In this document: one piece after another, positions 33,734 to 41,072 of the stretch | Layout: every line of letters begins with the position of its first letter | How positions within the stretch are numbered: position 1 is the stretch's first letter | DNA from: Flavobacterium muglaense | GTDB lineage: Bacteria > Bacteroidota > Bacteroidia > Flavobacteriales > Flavobacteriaceae | Reading direction: 5' to 3' | Length of the DNA: 64,000 bases | Assembly: GCF_014305155.1 (NCBI RefSeq) | Contig: NZ_JACRUK010000016.1 | Location: forward strand, 1-64,000 | Translations under genes and position numbers: made by a program | Notes under the pieces: generated by a model | What the model was told of the DNA's origin: nothing | Database searches by the model: none | Seen by the model: only the letters and a program-made list of their open reading frames with translations

Positions 33734-35278
33734 TTATTCTTTAATTTCTTTTCCTTGTTTATCATTAAAATGATATTCAAGGTACGTGTAAGCGTCACGA
33801 GGTATGATTTTTACCCACTTTTTATGTTCAAAAAACCATTTTGAACGTAATGATGGAAAACCTTTGGTAAGGTATGCTGCCACAAAAGGGTGTACATTAA
33901 GTACCACTTTTTTGTGGGTTTTTAATATTCTTTCTAAGTCAGAAATGATTTTATCGATAATTAGGATTGGCGCTTCAATTTCGCCATTCACATCGTTTGG
34001 ATCTTCTTCTCTAGTTTTAATGTTTACTTCTGGTCTTACTCTTTGTCTTGTAATTTGGACTAATCCAAATTTACTAGGAGGTAAGATTTTATGTTTCGCT
34101 TTGTCATCGCTCATTTCTTCTCTCAAGAAGTCGAACAAAACTTTACGATTTTCAGGATTAGACATATCGATAAAATCAATTACAATAATACCACCCATGT
34201 CACGTAGACGTAATTGTCTAGCGATTTCGGCGGCAGCTATCATGTTGACTTCCATGGCTGTATCTTCTTGGTTGGTTGCTTTATTAGAACGGTTTCCGCT
34301 GTTGACGTCAATGACGTGTAAAGCTTCGGTATGTTCAATAATAAGGTAAGCCCCTTTACTCATGGATACGGTTTTCCCAAATGAAGTTTTGATTTGTCTC
34401 TCTATGTTATATTTCTCAAAAATAGGTGTATCGTTTGATTGATAAAACTTAACAATTGATTGTTTTGAAGGTGCAATTTCTTGCAAATAGTCCTTTGTTT
34501 GGTTGTACAACTCTTCATCATCAATTTGAATACCACTAAAGGTATCATTAAATACATCTCTTAATATTGAAGACGCTCTATTGAGTTCTCCTAATACTTT
34601 GGATGGATGATGAGCAGTTGGTAATTTTTTACACATTGCATCCCATCTGCTTAGCAGGTTCTGCAAATCTTTTTCTAGTTCGGCTGTATTTTTGCCTTCT
34701 GCTACTGTGCGAACAATAACACCAAAACCTTTAGGTTTAACAGAGTGTACAAGTTTTTTTAGTCTGTCTTTTTCTTTTTTGTCCTCTATTTTTTGAGAAA
34801 TAGAAACACGATCTGAGAAAGGTACCAGAACAATAAAACGTCCGGCAAGAGAAAGCTCAGCGCTAATTCTTGGTCCTTTGGTTGATATTGGTTCTTTTAC
34901 TACTTGTACAAGGATCGATTGATTGGCGTTTATTACCTCAGTAATGGTGCCGTCTTTGTCGATCTCTTTGTCAAACTGAAAGTTTTTTAGGGAGAAATCT
35001 TTTAATTTACCTGCGCTTACAAGTTTTATGAATTTCAGTTGGGAAGATAAATTAGGTCCTAAATCATGATAATGTAAAAAGGCATCTTTTTCGAAGCCTA
35101 CGTTTACAAAAGCAGCGTTAAGTCCAGCAACAGGTTTTCTAATTTTGGCAATAAAAATATCACCTACTTGAAAGTTGCTTTTTTCTTCTTCTTTGTGTAA
35201 TTCAATTAGTTTTCCATCTTTTAATAAGGCAAAATCTACGAAATCAGAACTAGATCTAATGATCAATTCTTTATTCAT
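33734..35278 (-). CDS. rng: Ribonuclease E/G family endoribonuclease
   Basis: The product belongs to the RNase E/G family, which cuts single-stranded A/U-rich RNA and processes rRNA ends. An S1-type RNA-binding domain lies at about residues 38-125, interrupted by a longer loop than in RNase G of Escherichia coli. The catalytic magnesium site is in HVIDVNSGN and VIDFIDMSNPENR. The zinc-link cysteine motif of RNase E is not seen. At 514 residues it is RNase G-sized. Upstream on the same strand are the 30-residue basic protein and HU, with a 266-bp gap. This grouping of HU, the small basic protein and rng appears usual in the group, which is from memory. Confidence 0.92.
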   Translation of the reverse strand: MNKELIIRSSSDFVDFALLKDGKLIELHKEEEKSNFQVGDIFIAKIRKPVAGLNAAFVNVGFEKDAFLHYHDLGPNLSSQLKFIKLVSAGKLKDFSLKNFQFDKEIDKDGTITEVINANQSILVQVVKEPISTKGPRISAELSLAGRFIVLVPFSDRVSISQKIEDKKEKDRLKKLVHSVKPKGFGVIVRTVAEGKNTAELEKDLQNLLSRWDAMCKKLPTAHHPSKVLGELNRASSILRDVFNDTFSGIQIDDEELYNQTKDYLQEIAPSKQSIVKFYQSNDTPIFEKYNIERQIKTSFGKTVSMSKGAYLIIEHTEALHVIDVNSGNRSNKATNQEDTAMEVNMIAAAEIARQLRLRDMGGIIVIDFIDMSNPENRKVLFDFLREEMSDDKAKHKILPPSKFGLVQITRQRVRPEVNIKTREEDPNDVNGEIEAPILIIDKIISDLERILKTHKKVVLNVHPFVAAYLTKGFPSLRSKWFFEHKKWVKIIPRDAYTYLEYHFNDKQGKEIKE

Positions 35279-35299
35279 CTGTAAATTTTTATCCAGACT

Positions 35300-35375
35300 T
35301 TTTGGCTTTTGGCTTTTAGCTTTTGGCTTTTGGCAAATTTTACATTGCTAATGGCTAATAGCTAATGGCTAAGAG
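35300..35375. repeat. Degenerate short tandem repeats between rng and the small basic gene
   Basis: Two short runs: four to five TTTTGGC units (35300-35334) and three GCTAATGGCTAATA-like units (35347-35373). Both are simple-sequence expansions with no coding potential. The region to 35480 also holds ACTGAATACTAA repeats. Confidence 0.6.
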
Positions 35376-35528
35376 TTAATTGTAAGGATGGATTAAACAA
35401 TAATTTTAACAGGTATTGTACCCGGAGAAAACTAGCTAGCAGTTTGCAGTACAAAGTGATCAGTAAACTGAATACTAAAAACTGACGACTGAATACTAAT
35501 TTTCGATTTCAATGAACGTTTAAAAAGA

Positions 35529-35553
35529 AAAAAGTAGTTAAAAACTACTTTTT
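35529..35553 (-). terminator. Terminator overlapping the stop of the small basic gene
   Basis: AAAAAGTAGTT pairs with AACTACTTTTT around a 3-nt loop, with T-runs on both strands. The TAG stop at 35545-35547 lies in the stem. Confidence 0.7.
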
Positions 35554-35637
35554 CTTTTTGTGACGGTTAGCTCTCGCTCTTTTCTTACGTTTGTGAGTCG
35601 CTACCTTATGTCTTTTTCTTTTTTTACCACTTGGCAT
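35545..35637 (-). CDS. 30-residue highly basic protein, bS22/mS38 (COX24_C)-like
   Basis: A short gene of 31 codons runs from ATG (35635-35637) to TAG (35545-35547). The product starts MPSGKKRKRHKVATHKRKKR and is about 60 percent Lys, Arg and His. The pattern KKRxRHKVxxHKxKKRxRxxRxxKK resembles the COX24_C family (PF08213), which includes mitochondrial ribosomal protein mS38 (AURKAIP1) and mycobacterial bS22, a 33-residue protein near the decoding centre. It sits 30 bp after HU on the same strand and upstream of rng. A ribosomal role is inferred from composition and pattern only. It could instead be another small ribosomal protein such as a bTHX-type, but the sequence does not match bTHX. Confidence 0.75.
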   Translation of the reverse strand: MPSGKKRKRHKVATHKRKKRARANRHKKKK

Positions 35638-35667
35638 AATCTTTTAGATTTTATGATTAATATTATA

Positions 35668-35958
35668 TTATTTTGCTTCGTTATTTATTTTTACTCCTTC
35701 AACAAAAACTTTTGCTGGTTTGAAAGCAGGAATGTTGTGTGCAGGAATTTTTATTGTTGTATTTTTGGAAATATTTCTTCCTGTTTTTTCAGCTCTTGTT
35801 TTCACAATAAAACTTCCAAAACCTCTTAGATAAACATTGTCTCCAGTTTCTAATGAATTTTTTACTTCATTCATAAAAGTCTCTACTGTTGCTTGAACAT
35901 CACCTTTTTCAAGACCTAATTTTTCTGAAATTTTTGCTACGATATCTGCTTTCGTCAT
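35668..35958 (-). CDS. HU family DNA-binding protein
   Basis: This 96-residue nucleoid protein matches HU/IHF: the N-terminal helices MTKADIVAKISEKLGL, the dimer strand VYLRGFGSFIVKTRAEKTGRNISKNTT (with the arm carrying PAHNIPAFKP) and the lysine-rich end VFVEGVKINNEAK. It binds DNA as a dimer and bends it, with no sequence specificity. A complete Bacteroidota promoter lies at 36003-36034 on the minus strand. The next gene on the strand is the 30-residue basic protein. Confidence 0.95.
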   Translation of the reverse strand: MTKADIVAKISEKLGLEKGDVQATVETFMNEVKNSLETGDNVYLRGFGSFIVKTRAEKTGRNISKNTTIKIPAHNIPAFKPAKVFVEGVKINNEAK

Positions 35959-36002
35959 TTTCTTTCCTTATTTATTATATTGTAATAATTTTTTTGAGTG
36001 TG

Positions 36003-36034
36003 CAAATATAGGAATTTAAAAAACAATAAATCAA
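36003..36034 (-). promoter_or_regulatory. Promoter of the HU gene
   Basis: On the minus strand TTG (36032-36034) and TATATTTG (36003-36010) are 21 bp apart, a full Bacteroidota consensus match. The HU ATG is about 45 bp downstream. Confidence 0.65.
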
Positions 36035-36067
36035 GCTAATTCGTTAAATTTTAATCATATAAACTTT

Positions 36068-36075
36068 TACTTTTG
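36068..36075 (+). promoter_or_regulatory. -7 element of the mutY promoter
   Basis: TACTTTTG matches TAnnTTTG, 17 bp before the mutY ATG. A standard -33 TTG is not seen. Confidence 0.5.
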
Positions 36076-36092
36076 CAAACAAATATTTAATA

Positions 36093-37133
36093 ATGATTTT
36101 TTCTAACTTGCTTATTCAGTGGTATTTACAAAACAAACGAGATTTGCCCTGGCGTAATACTACTAATCCTTACTTCATTTGGCTTTCTGAAATCATGTTA
36201 CAACAGACGCGAGTAGCGCAAGGAATGCCTTATTTCTTGTCTTTTACGACGGCGTTTCCTACTGTTTTTGATTTGGCTAAAGCCGATGAAGAACAAGTGT
36301 TAAAACTTTGGCAAGGTTTAGGGTATTATTCCCGAGCCCGCAATTTACATAAAACGGCGCAATATATAGCTACTGATTTGGAAGGAATTTTTCCAGATAC
36401 TTATAATGATTTGTTAAAGTTAAAGGGAGTGGGCGAATACACTGCTGCTGCAATCGCTTCTTTCTCGTATAATGAGGTCGTGCCAGTGGTAGATGGTAAT
36501 GTTTTTAGAGTATTGTCGCGATTTTTAGATGTAGAAACAGACATTGCGCAAGCTTCGGCTAAAAAAGAGTTTGCTGCTTTAGCTTTTGAATTAATGCCAA
36601 AAGACAACCCAGCTATTTTTAATCAGGCTATTATGGAGTTTGGAGCTTTGCAATGCGTTCCCAAAAGTCCAGATTGTGGTAGTTGTGTTTTTAATGAAAG
36701 TTGCGCTGCTTTGCAAAAAGGAAAAGTAGATCAGTTACCAGTGAAGTCGAAGAAGTTGAAAGTGCGCAATAGGTATTTTAATTATCTGGTGGTAGAGGAT
36801 GAAAATGGCGCTACTGTAATTCATAAACGTGTATTGAAAGGCATCTGGCAAAACCTATACGAATTCCCCTTGATAGAAACAGAGCAGGTGGTGGGCTTTG
36901 AGGTGATAGCTAAGCTAGTTCAAGATGATTTTTTTAAAGAGAATAAGGTGGTAAGTATTATGGAGTGGAACAGTGAAAGTATTATACATAAGCTATCACA
37001 TCAACACCTATATATAAAGTTCTGGAAAATTAAACTAAAAGGAGTTGTTAAGGACGGCGTTGATGTGGTTAGTATGAAAACATTTCCGTTTCCTATAGTG
37101 ATTCATAATTTTATCGAAAAGGAATATATATAG
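36093..37133 (+). CDS. mutY: A/G-specific adenine glycosylase MutY
   Basis: MutY removes adenine paired with 8-oxoguanine. The helix-hairpin-helix (LKGVGEYTAAAIASF, about residue 110) is followed by the catalytic aspartate in VVDGNVFRVLSRF. The iron-sulfur loop has the spacing CVPKSPDCGSCVFNESC, which is C-x6-C-x2-C-x5-C. The C-terminal NUDIX-like domain (about residues 225-346) would read the 8-oxoguanine. All key residues are in place and the length of 346 is usual. It begins the plus-strand run mutY-ssb-gldE-gldD, an order known in Flavobacterium. Confidence 0.96.
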   Translation: MIFSNLLIQWYLQNKRDLPWRNTTNPYFIWLSEIMLQQTRVAQGMPYFLSFTTAFPTVFDLAKADEEQVLKLWQGLGYYSRARNLHKTAQYIATDLEGIFPDTYNDLLKLKGVGEYTAAAIASFSYNEVVPVVDGNVFRVLSRFLDVETDIAQASAKKEFAALAFELMPKDNPAIFNQAIMEFGALQCVPKSPDCGSCVFNESCAALQKGKVDQLPVKSKKLKVRNRYFNYLVVEDENGATVIHKRVLKGIWQNLYEFPLIETEQVVGFEVIAKLVQDDFFKENKVVSIMEWNSESIIHKLSHQHLYIKFWKIKLKGVVKDGVDVVSMKTFPFPIVIHNFIEKEYI

Positions 37134-37147
37134 GTATCAAAAAAATG

Positions 37148-37155
37148 TATCTTTG
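37148..37155 (+). promoter_or_regulatory. -7 element of the ssb promoter
   Basis: TATCTTTG matches TAnnTTTG and lies 24 bp before the ssb ATG, between mutY and ssb. It would let ssb and the gld genes be transcribed without mutY. Confidence 0.55.
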
Positions 37156-37178
37156 ATAGAAATACCATAATTAATAAA

Positions 37179-37619
37179 ATGAACGGAACGTTGAATAAAG
37201 TGATGCTTATTGGGTATCTAGGTGATGAAGTGAAAATGCATTATTTTGATGGAGGGAGTTGTATTGGTCGGTTTCAATTGGCAACAAATGAAGTTTATGT
37301 GAATAAAACGACTAATGAAAAAATTACTTCTACAGAGTGGCATAATTTAGTGGTACGTAATAAAGCAGCAGAGTTGTGTGAAAAATATCTTTCCAAGGGA
37401 GATAAGATTTATGTAGAAGGTCGCATCAAGTCTCGACAATGGCAAACAGAGGATGGAACGGTAAAATATGCCTCGGAAATACAGGTGACAGAGTTTACTT
37501 TTTTATCGACAAAAAAGGATGCTGAAAACAACAAGCAAATTCCCAATCAAGAATCGACAAAAAAGGCTAACTTTGACCCACAGAATAATGGCTTACCTAT
37601 CAATGATTTGCCGTTTTGA
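37179..37619 (+). CDS. ssb: Single-stranded DNA-binding protein
   Basis: The OB-fold domain occupies about residues 3-110 (NKVMLIGYLGDEVKMH, TTNEKITSTEWHNLVVRNKAAELCEKYLSKGDKIYVEGRI), followed by a flexible tail ending in NDLPF, the acidic-hydrophobic tip that recruits other replication proteins. At 146 residues it is a full SSB. A second, different SSB may be present elsewhere, since Flavobacteriia often have more than one. It sits between mutY and gldE and has its own -7 element. Confidence 0.95.
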   Translation: MNGTLNKVMLIGYLGDEVKMHYFDGGSCIGRFQLATNEVYVNKTTNEKITSTEWHNLVVRNKAAELCEKYLSKGDKIYVEGRIKSRQWQTEDGTVKYASEIQVTEFTFLSTKKDAENNKQIPNQESTKKANFDPQNNGLPINDLPF

Positions 37620-37642
37620 TTGTTTAACTAATCTTTTTTAAT

Positions 37643-38941
37643 TTGGACCCAGAGCCCAGTTTAAATTTTGCATATACAGTAGATACTAATCTATTGTTTG
37701 GTTTTGCCGGAATATTTGTTTTGCTATTTTGCTCAGCACTAGTATCCGGAGCCGAAGTCGCCTTGTTCTCATTGTCTCAAAAAGATATTGATGAAGCAAT
37801 ACAGGGAAACGCCTCCAAAGGAAGAATTTTGGCTGATCTTGTAGGGAAGCCAAAGAAATTGTTGGCAACACTTCTAGTTGCTAATAACTTTATCAATATA
37901 GGAGTTGTAATTTTATTTTCATTTATTGGGAATGATTTATTTGGAGCTATCGGTTCGCCTGTTTTAAAATTTATTTTAGAGGTAATTGTGGTGACTTTTT
38001 TATTATTGCTTTTTGGTGAGGTGTTGCCAAAGGTTTATGCCAGTCGTAACAATATTAAATTTGCAAAAGCGGTGGCTTATCCCATAGTGGTTTTGGATAA
38101 ATTATTATCTCCCTTGAGTATTCCTATGCGTCAAGCAACAGTTTTCTTGCATAATAAATTGGGGAAACAAAAAACCAGTTTTTCAGTAGATCAGTTGTCT
38201 CAAGCTTTAGAGCTTACTTCGTCTGATGAAACTTCATCGGAAGAACAGAAGATTTTAGAGGGAATTGTTTCATTCGGGAATACAGATACTAAGCAAGTAA
38301 TGAGTCCTAGGATTGATGTTTTTGCATTAGAAATAACAGAATCTTTTACGGATATCTACGCTAAGATTATTGAAAAAGGGTATTCTAGAATTCCTGTTTT
38401 TAGGGACAATATTGATCAAATAGAAGGAGTGCTTTTTGTTAAAGATCTACTGCCGCATATCAATACCAACGATTTTGATTGGGCGTCGTTAATAAGAGAG
38501 CCTTTCTTTGTTCCTGAAAATAAAAAGTTAGACAATTTGTTGAAGGATTTTCAAAACATGAAAAGTCACTTGGCTATCGTTGTAGATGAGTACGGTGGAA
38601 CTTCTGGATTGGTGTCTTTAGAAGATGTGATCGAAGAGATTGTAGGGGATATTAGTGATGAGTTTGATGACGAGGACATCAATTTTTCACAGTTAGATGA
38701 CCGAAACTACATTTTTGAAGGTAAAATAAACCTGAAAGACTTCTATCGAATTATAGAAGTTGACGAGGATTTGTTTGAAATAAAAAAAGGTGAAGCCGAA
38801 ACTTTGGCTGGATTTATTCTAGAGATTTCTGGAAATTTCCCGTCCAAAGGACAGAAGATATCTTATGAAAATTGCTTGTTTACGATAGAAGCAGTTGATA
38901 AGAAACGAATAAAACAGATAAAAGTCACGATTGATGTTTAG
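37643..38941 (+). CDS. gldE: Gliding motility-associated protein GldE
   Basis: GldE is a membrane protein required, or supporting, for the gliding/type IX secretion machine of Flavobacterium. A CNNM/DUF21 domain with four hydrophobic segments (about residues 15-195) is followed by a pair of CBS domains (about 215-335; VMSPRIDVFALE, YSRIPVFRDN, VDEYGGTSGLVSLEDVIEEIVGDI) and a CorC_HlyC domain at the end. The start is TTG at 37643, giving MDPEPSLNF; it lies 24 bp from the ssb stop. It overlaps gldD by 8 bp, an arrangement known for gldD/gldE. The family also resembles magnesium/cobalt exporters, so an ion role is possible. Confidence 0.92.
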   Translation: MDPEPSLNFAYTVDTNLLFGFAGIFVLLFCSALVSGAEVALFSLSQKDIDEAIQGNASKGRILADLVGKPKKLLATLLVANNFINIGVVILFSFIGNDLFGAIGSPVLKFILEVIVVTFLLLLFGEVLPKVYASRNNIKFAKAVAYPIVVLDKLLSPLSIPMRQATVFLHNKLGKQKTSFSVDQLSQALELTSSDETSSEEQKILEGIVSFGNTDTKQVMSPRIDVFALEITESFTDIYAKIIEKGYSRIPVFRDNIDQIEGVLFVKDLLPHINTNDFDWASLIREPFFVPENKKLDNLLKDFQNMKSHLAIVVDEYGGTSGLVSLEDVIEEIVGDISDEFDDEDINFSQLDDRNYIFEGKINLKDFYRIIEVDEDLFEIKKGEAETLAGFILEISGNFPSKGQKISYENCLFTIEAVDKKRIKQIKVTIDV

Positions 38942-39524
38942 TAATAAAAAGACAAATAAAAAGTTTCGTTTAGGGGCTTTATTTTCGATTGCTTTTTTGG
39001 GGCCATTTCTTTTTTCAAGTTGTAAAGATGATGTGATTCCGAAGCCGTCCAGCTATTTGCGATTGGATTATCCAGAAGCAAAGTATGTTAATTTTGAAAA
39101 TAGTTGTCCGTTTACATTTGAAATGAATTCGGCAGCGGTTGTAAAAGGGGAGAAGGATTGTGGTTTTACGATTACCTATCCAAAAATGAAAGCTACAATA
39201 TACTTGACTTATAAACCTGTAAATGGCGATATTAATAAGCTATTGAGAGATGCTCAAAAATTAACCTACGAGCATGTGATTAAGGCAGATGATATACTGG
39301 AACAACCGTATTTGAACCCTGCTAAAAAAGTGTATGGTATGTTTTATCAAGTAGATGGTAATGCTGCAACCAACTCGCAGTTTTATGCTACAGATAGCAC
39401 GAAACATTTTGTTACAGGTTCGATCTATTTCTATGCTAAGCCCAATTTTGATTCTATTATGCCAGCAGCTAGTTATGTAAAAAACGATATGCAACGCTTG
39501 TTAGAAACCTTGAAATGGAAATAA
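38934..39524 (+). CDS. gldD: Gliding motility lipoprotein GldD
   Basis: GldD is an exported lipoprotein needed for Flavobacterium gliding. The signal peptide (about residues 1-28) ends in a lipobox FSSC. The body starts DDVIPKPSSYLRLDYPEAKYVNFENSCPFTFE, the conserved GldD opening. The first possible codon is a TTG at 38931; the ATG at 38934 is preferred and gives 196 residues, overlapping the gldE stop. A strong terminator closes the mutY-ssb-gldE-gldD run. The combination implies a gliding or type IX-secretion-competent ancestor. Confidence 0.92.
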   Translation: MFSNKKTNKKFRLGALFSIAFLGPFLFSSCKDDVIPKPSSYLRLDYPEAKYVNFENSCPFTFEMNSAAVVKGEKDCGFTITYPKMKATIYLTYKPVNGDINKLLRDAQKLTYEHVIKADDILEQPYLNPAKKVYGMFYQVDGNAATNSQFYATDSTKHFVTGSIYFYAKPNFDSIMPAASYVKNDMQRLLETLKWK

Positions 39525-39531
39525 ACAACAT

Positions 39532-39562
39532 AAAAAAAGCTTCTCATTGAGAAGCTTTTTTT
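39532..39562 (+). terminator. Terminator of the gldE-gldD unit
   Basis: AAAAAAAGCTTCTC pairs with GAGAAGCTTTTTTT around a 3-nt loop, directly after gldD. It also faces the convergent HMA gene and can serve both. Confidence 0.88.
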
Positions 39563-39582
39563 ATGAATTGAAAACGTACTGC

Positions 39583-39960
39583 TTACGATTTCATGTCTGA
39601 TACTTTGTATGTTTTTCCATCACCAGTCGCTTGAACTATTTTAGTTATTGCTTCTGGATTTTGTACTGTTTTGTCAAAAGTAACAGTTCCTAATTTTTTA
39701 TCGAAATCTATAGTAGCGGTTTGTACACCGTCTAATGCCGAAAGTTCGTCTTGAATAGTTTGAGCACAGCCCATTGCGCAAGTCATTCCTTCTACTTTGA
39801 AGCTTGCTGTTTGTAAGTTTTCGGCAGCAATTTCTTTTTTTACTTTAGGAGCTACAGTTTCTGTTTTAGCAGTCTCTTTAGATGCTTCGGTGTTGTTTTT
39901 ACAGCTTACAAATAAAAGTCCAGCTAGTGCAATTGTTGCAAATGATTTTGAAATAGTCAT
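39583..39960 (-). CDS. Heavy-metal-associated (HMA) domain lipoprotein
   Basis: The signal peptide ends with a lipobox (VSC, about residue 20), then a lysine/glutamate/threonine linker leads to one HMA domain (residues about 50-120) with FKVEGMTCAMGCAQTIQDEL. The metal motif here is CxxxC (C-AMG-C) in place of the classical CxxC, a variant seen in flavobacterial copper-sensing or chaperone proteins. It probably binds copper or mercury in the periplasm. It lies alone between the convergent gldD and the divergent permease. Confidence 0.85.
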   Translation of the reverse strand: MTISKSFATIALAGLLFVSCKNNTEASKETAKTETVAPKVKKEIAAENLQTASFKVEGMTCAMGCAQTIQDELSALDGVQTATIDFDKKLGTVTFDKTVQNPEAITKIVQATGDGKTYKVSDMKS

Positions 39961-40070
39961 TGTATGTTGATTTTGAAGGTGTTAATCTAGTTTTTAATCA
40001 AAAACAAAATTACTCAAAAAAGGATGAGAAATTGATAAAATTATTACAATTTTGGGTTAAAATTATAATT

Positions 40071-40937
40071 ATGGAATCGAAACAGTTGAAATGGGGATAT
40101 TTATTAGTGCTTTCTTTGGTTTGGGGGAGTTCCTTTATTCTAATAAAAAAAGGATTAATTGGTTTGACAGCTGTGCAGGTAGGTTCTCTTCGAATCGTTT
40201 TTGCGGCAGTATTTTTACTGTTGATAGGTTTTAAAACCTTGGCTAAAATCCCAAAAGAAAAATGGAAATACATTGCTTTAACGGCTGTTTTTGGGACTTT
40301 TATTCCGGCTTTTCTTTTTGCATTAGCGCAAACAGAAATAGATAGTTCAGTTACTTCAATCTTGAATTCCTTAACGCCGTTGAATACGTTAGTTTTGGGA
40401 TCGTTGGTTTTTGGGGTTAGTTTTCAAAAAAGACAAGTCTGGGGCGTACTTATTGGGCTGGCGGGGAGTTTGCTTTTGGTTTTTAATGGAGCGATGAATC
40501 ATCCGGATCAAAATTATTATTACGCTATTTTGGTTGTGATTGCTTCGCTTTGTTATGCTGTGAATGTCAATTTAATTAAGCGTTTCTTGTCTGATTTGAG
40601 TCCGTTGAGTATTACAACTGGGAATTTTTTGTGTTTGCTTTTTCCGTCATTATTGATCCTTTATTTTACTGGGTTTGCAGAGGCAATTGCAATTGAAAAA
40701 GTCCAGCATTCAGTGCTTTTTATAATGATTTTGGGTATTGTGGGGACTGGTATTGCTAATATTTTATTTTTTAAATTGATCCAAATATCTTCTCCAGTTT
40801 TTGCAACTTCAGTGACTTACTTGATTCCTATAGTTGCTTTCTTTTGGGGTTTACTCGATAATGAGATGTTGACGCTTACGCAGTTTTTTGGGGCTTTTAT
40901 TGTTTTGATCGGAGTGTATTTGTCGGCAAGAAAATAG
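40071..40937 (+). CDS. DMT superfamily (EamA) permease
   Basis: The protein has ten predicted helices and two EamA repeats, starting MESKQLKWGYLLVLSLVWGSSFILIKKGL with the typical SFxxxKxG signature. The in-frame region back to 39960 has no good start (TTG first) and overlaps the HMA gene; the ATG at 40071 gives 288 residues, the usual length. Such permeases export amino acids or metabolites, but the substrate is not predictable here. A long-stem hairpin follows the gene. Confidence 0.9.
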   Translation: MESKQLKWGYLLVLSLVWGSSFILIKKGLIGLTAVQVGSLRIVFAAVFLLLIGFKTLAKIPKEKWKYIALTAVFGTFIPAFLFALAQTEIDSSVTSILNSLTPLNTLVLGSLVFGVSFQKRQVWGVLIGLAGSLLLVFNGAMNHPDQNYYYAILVVIASLCYAVNVNLIKRFLSDLSPLSITTGNFLCLLFPSLLILYFTGFAEAIAIEKVQHSVLFIMILGIVGTGIANILFFKLIQISSPVFATSVTYLIPIVAFFWGLLDNEMLTLTQFFGAFIVLIGVYLSARK

Positions 40938-40964
40938 TTTTGCTGTTTTTTCGAATAAAAAAAT

Positions 40965-41024
40965 ACCGCAAACCCATTTGTCATAATAACTAATTGCTAG
41001 TCTTTTAATAAGTGGGTTTGCGGT
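40965..41024. terminator. Long inverted repeat between the permease and M16 genes
   Basis: ACCGCAAACCCA (40965-40976) and TGGGTTTGCGGT (41013-41024) form a perfect 12-bp stem with a 36-nt loop, in the space where the plus-strand permease and minus-strand peptidase converge. It is flanked by an A-run on the left. Confidence 0.6.
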
Positions 41025-41072
41025 TCTGCTTTTGGAAGTTTGTCCAGTTGTGCTTTTATTGGATTTCTCTAC

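Noticed and set aside
39960-40070. N-terminal extension of the DMT permease
   Set aside because: It starts at a TTG, overlaps the neighbouring gene and lies before the usual permease N-terminus.
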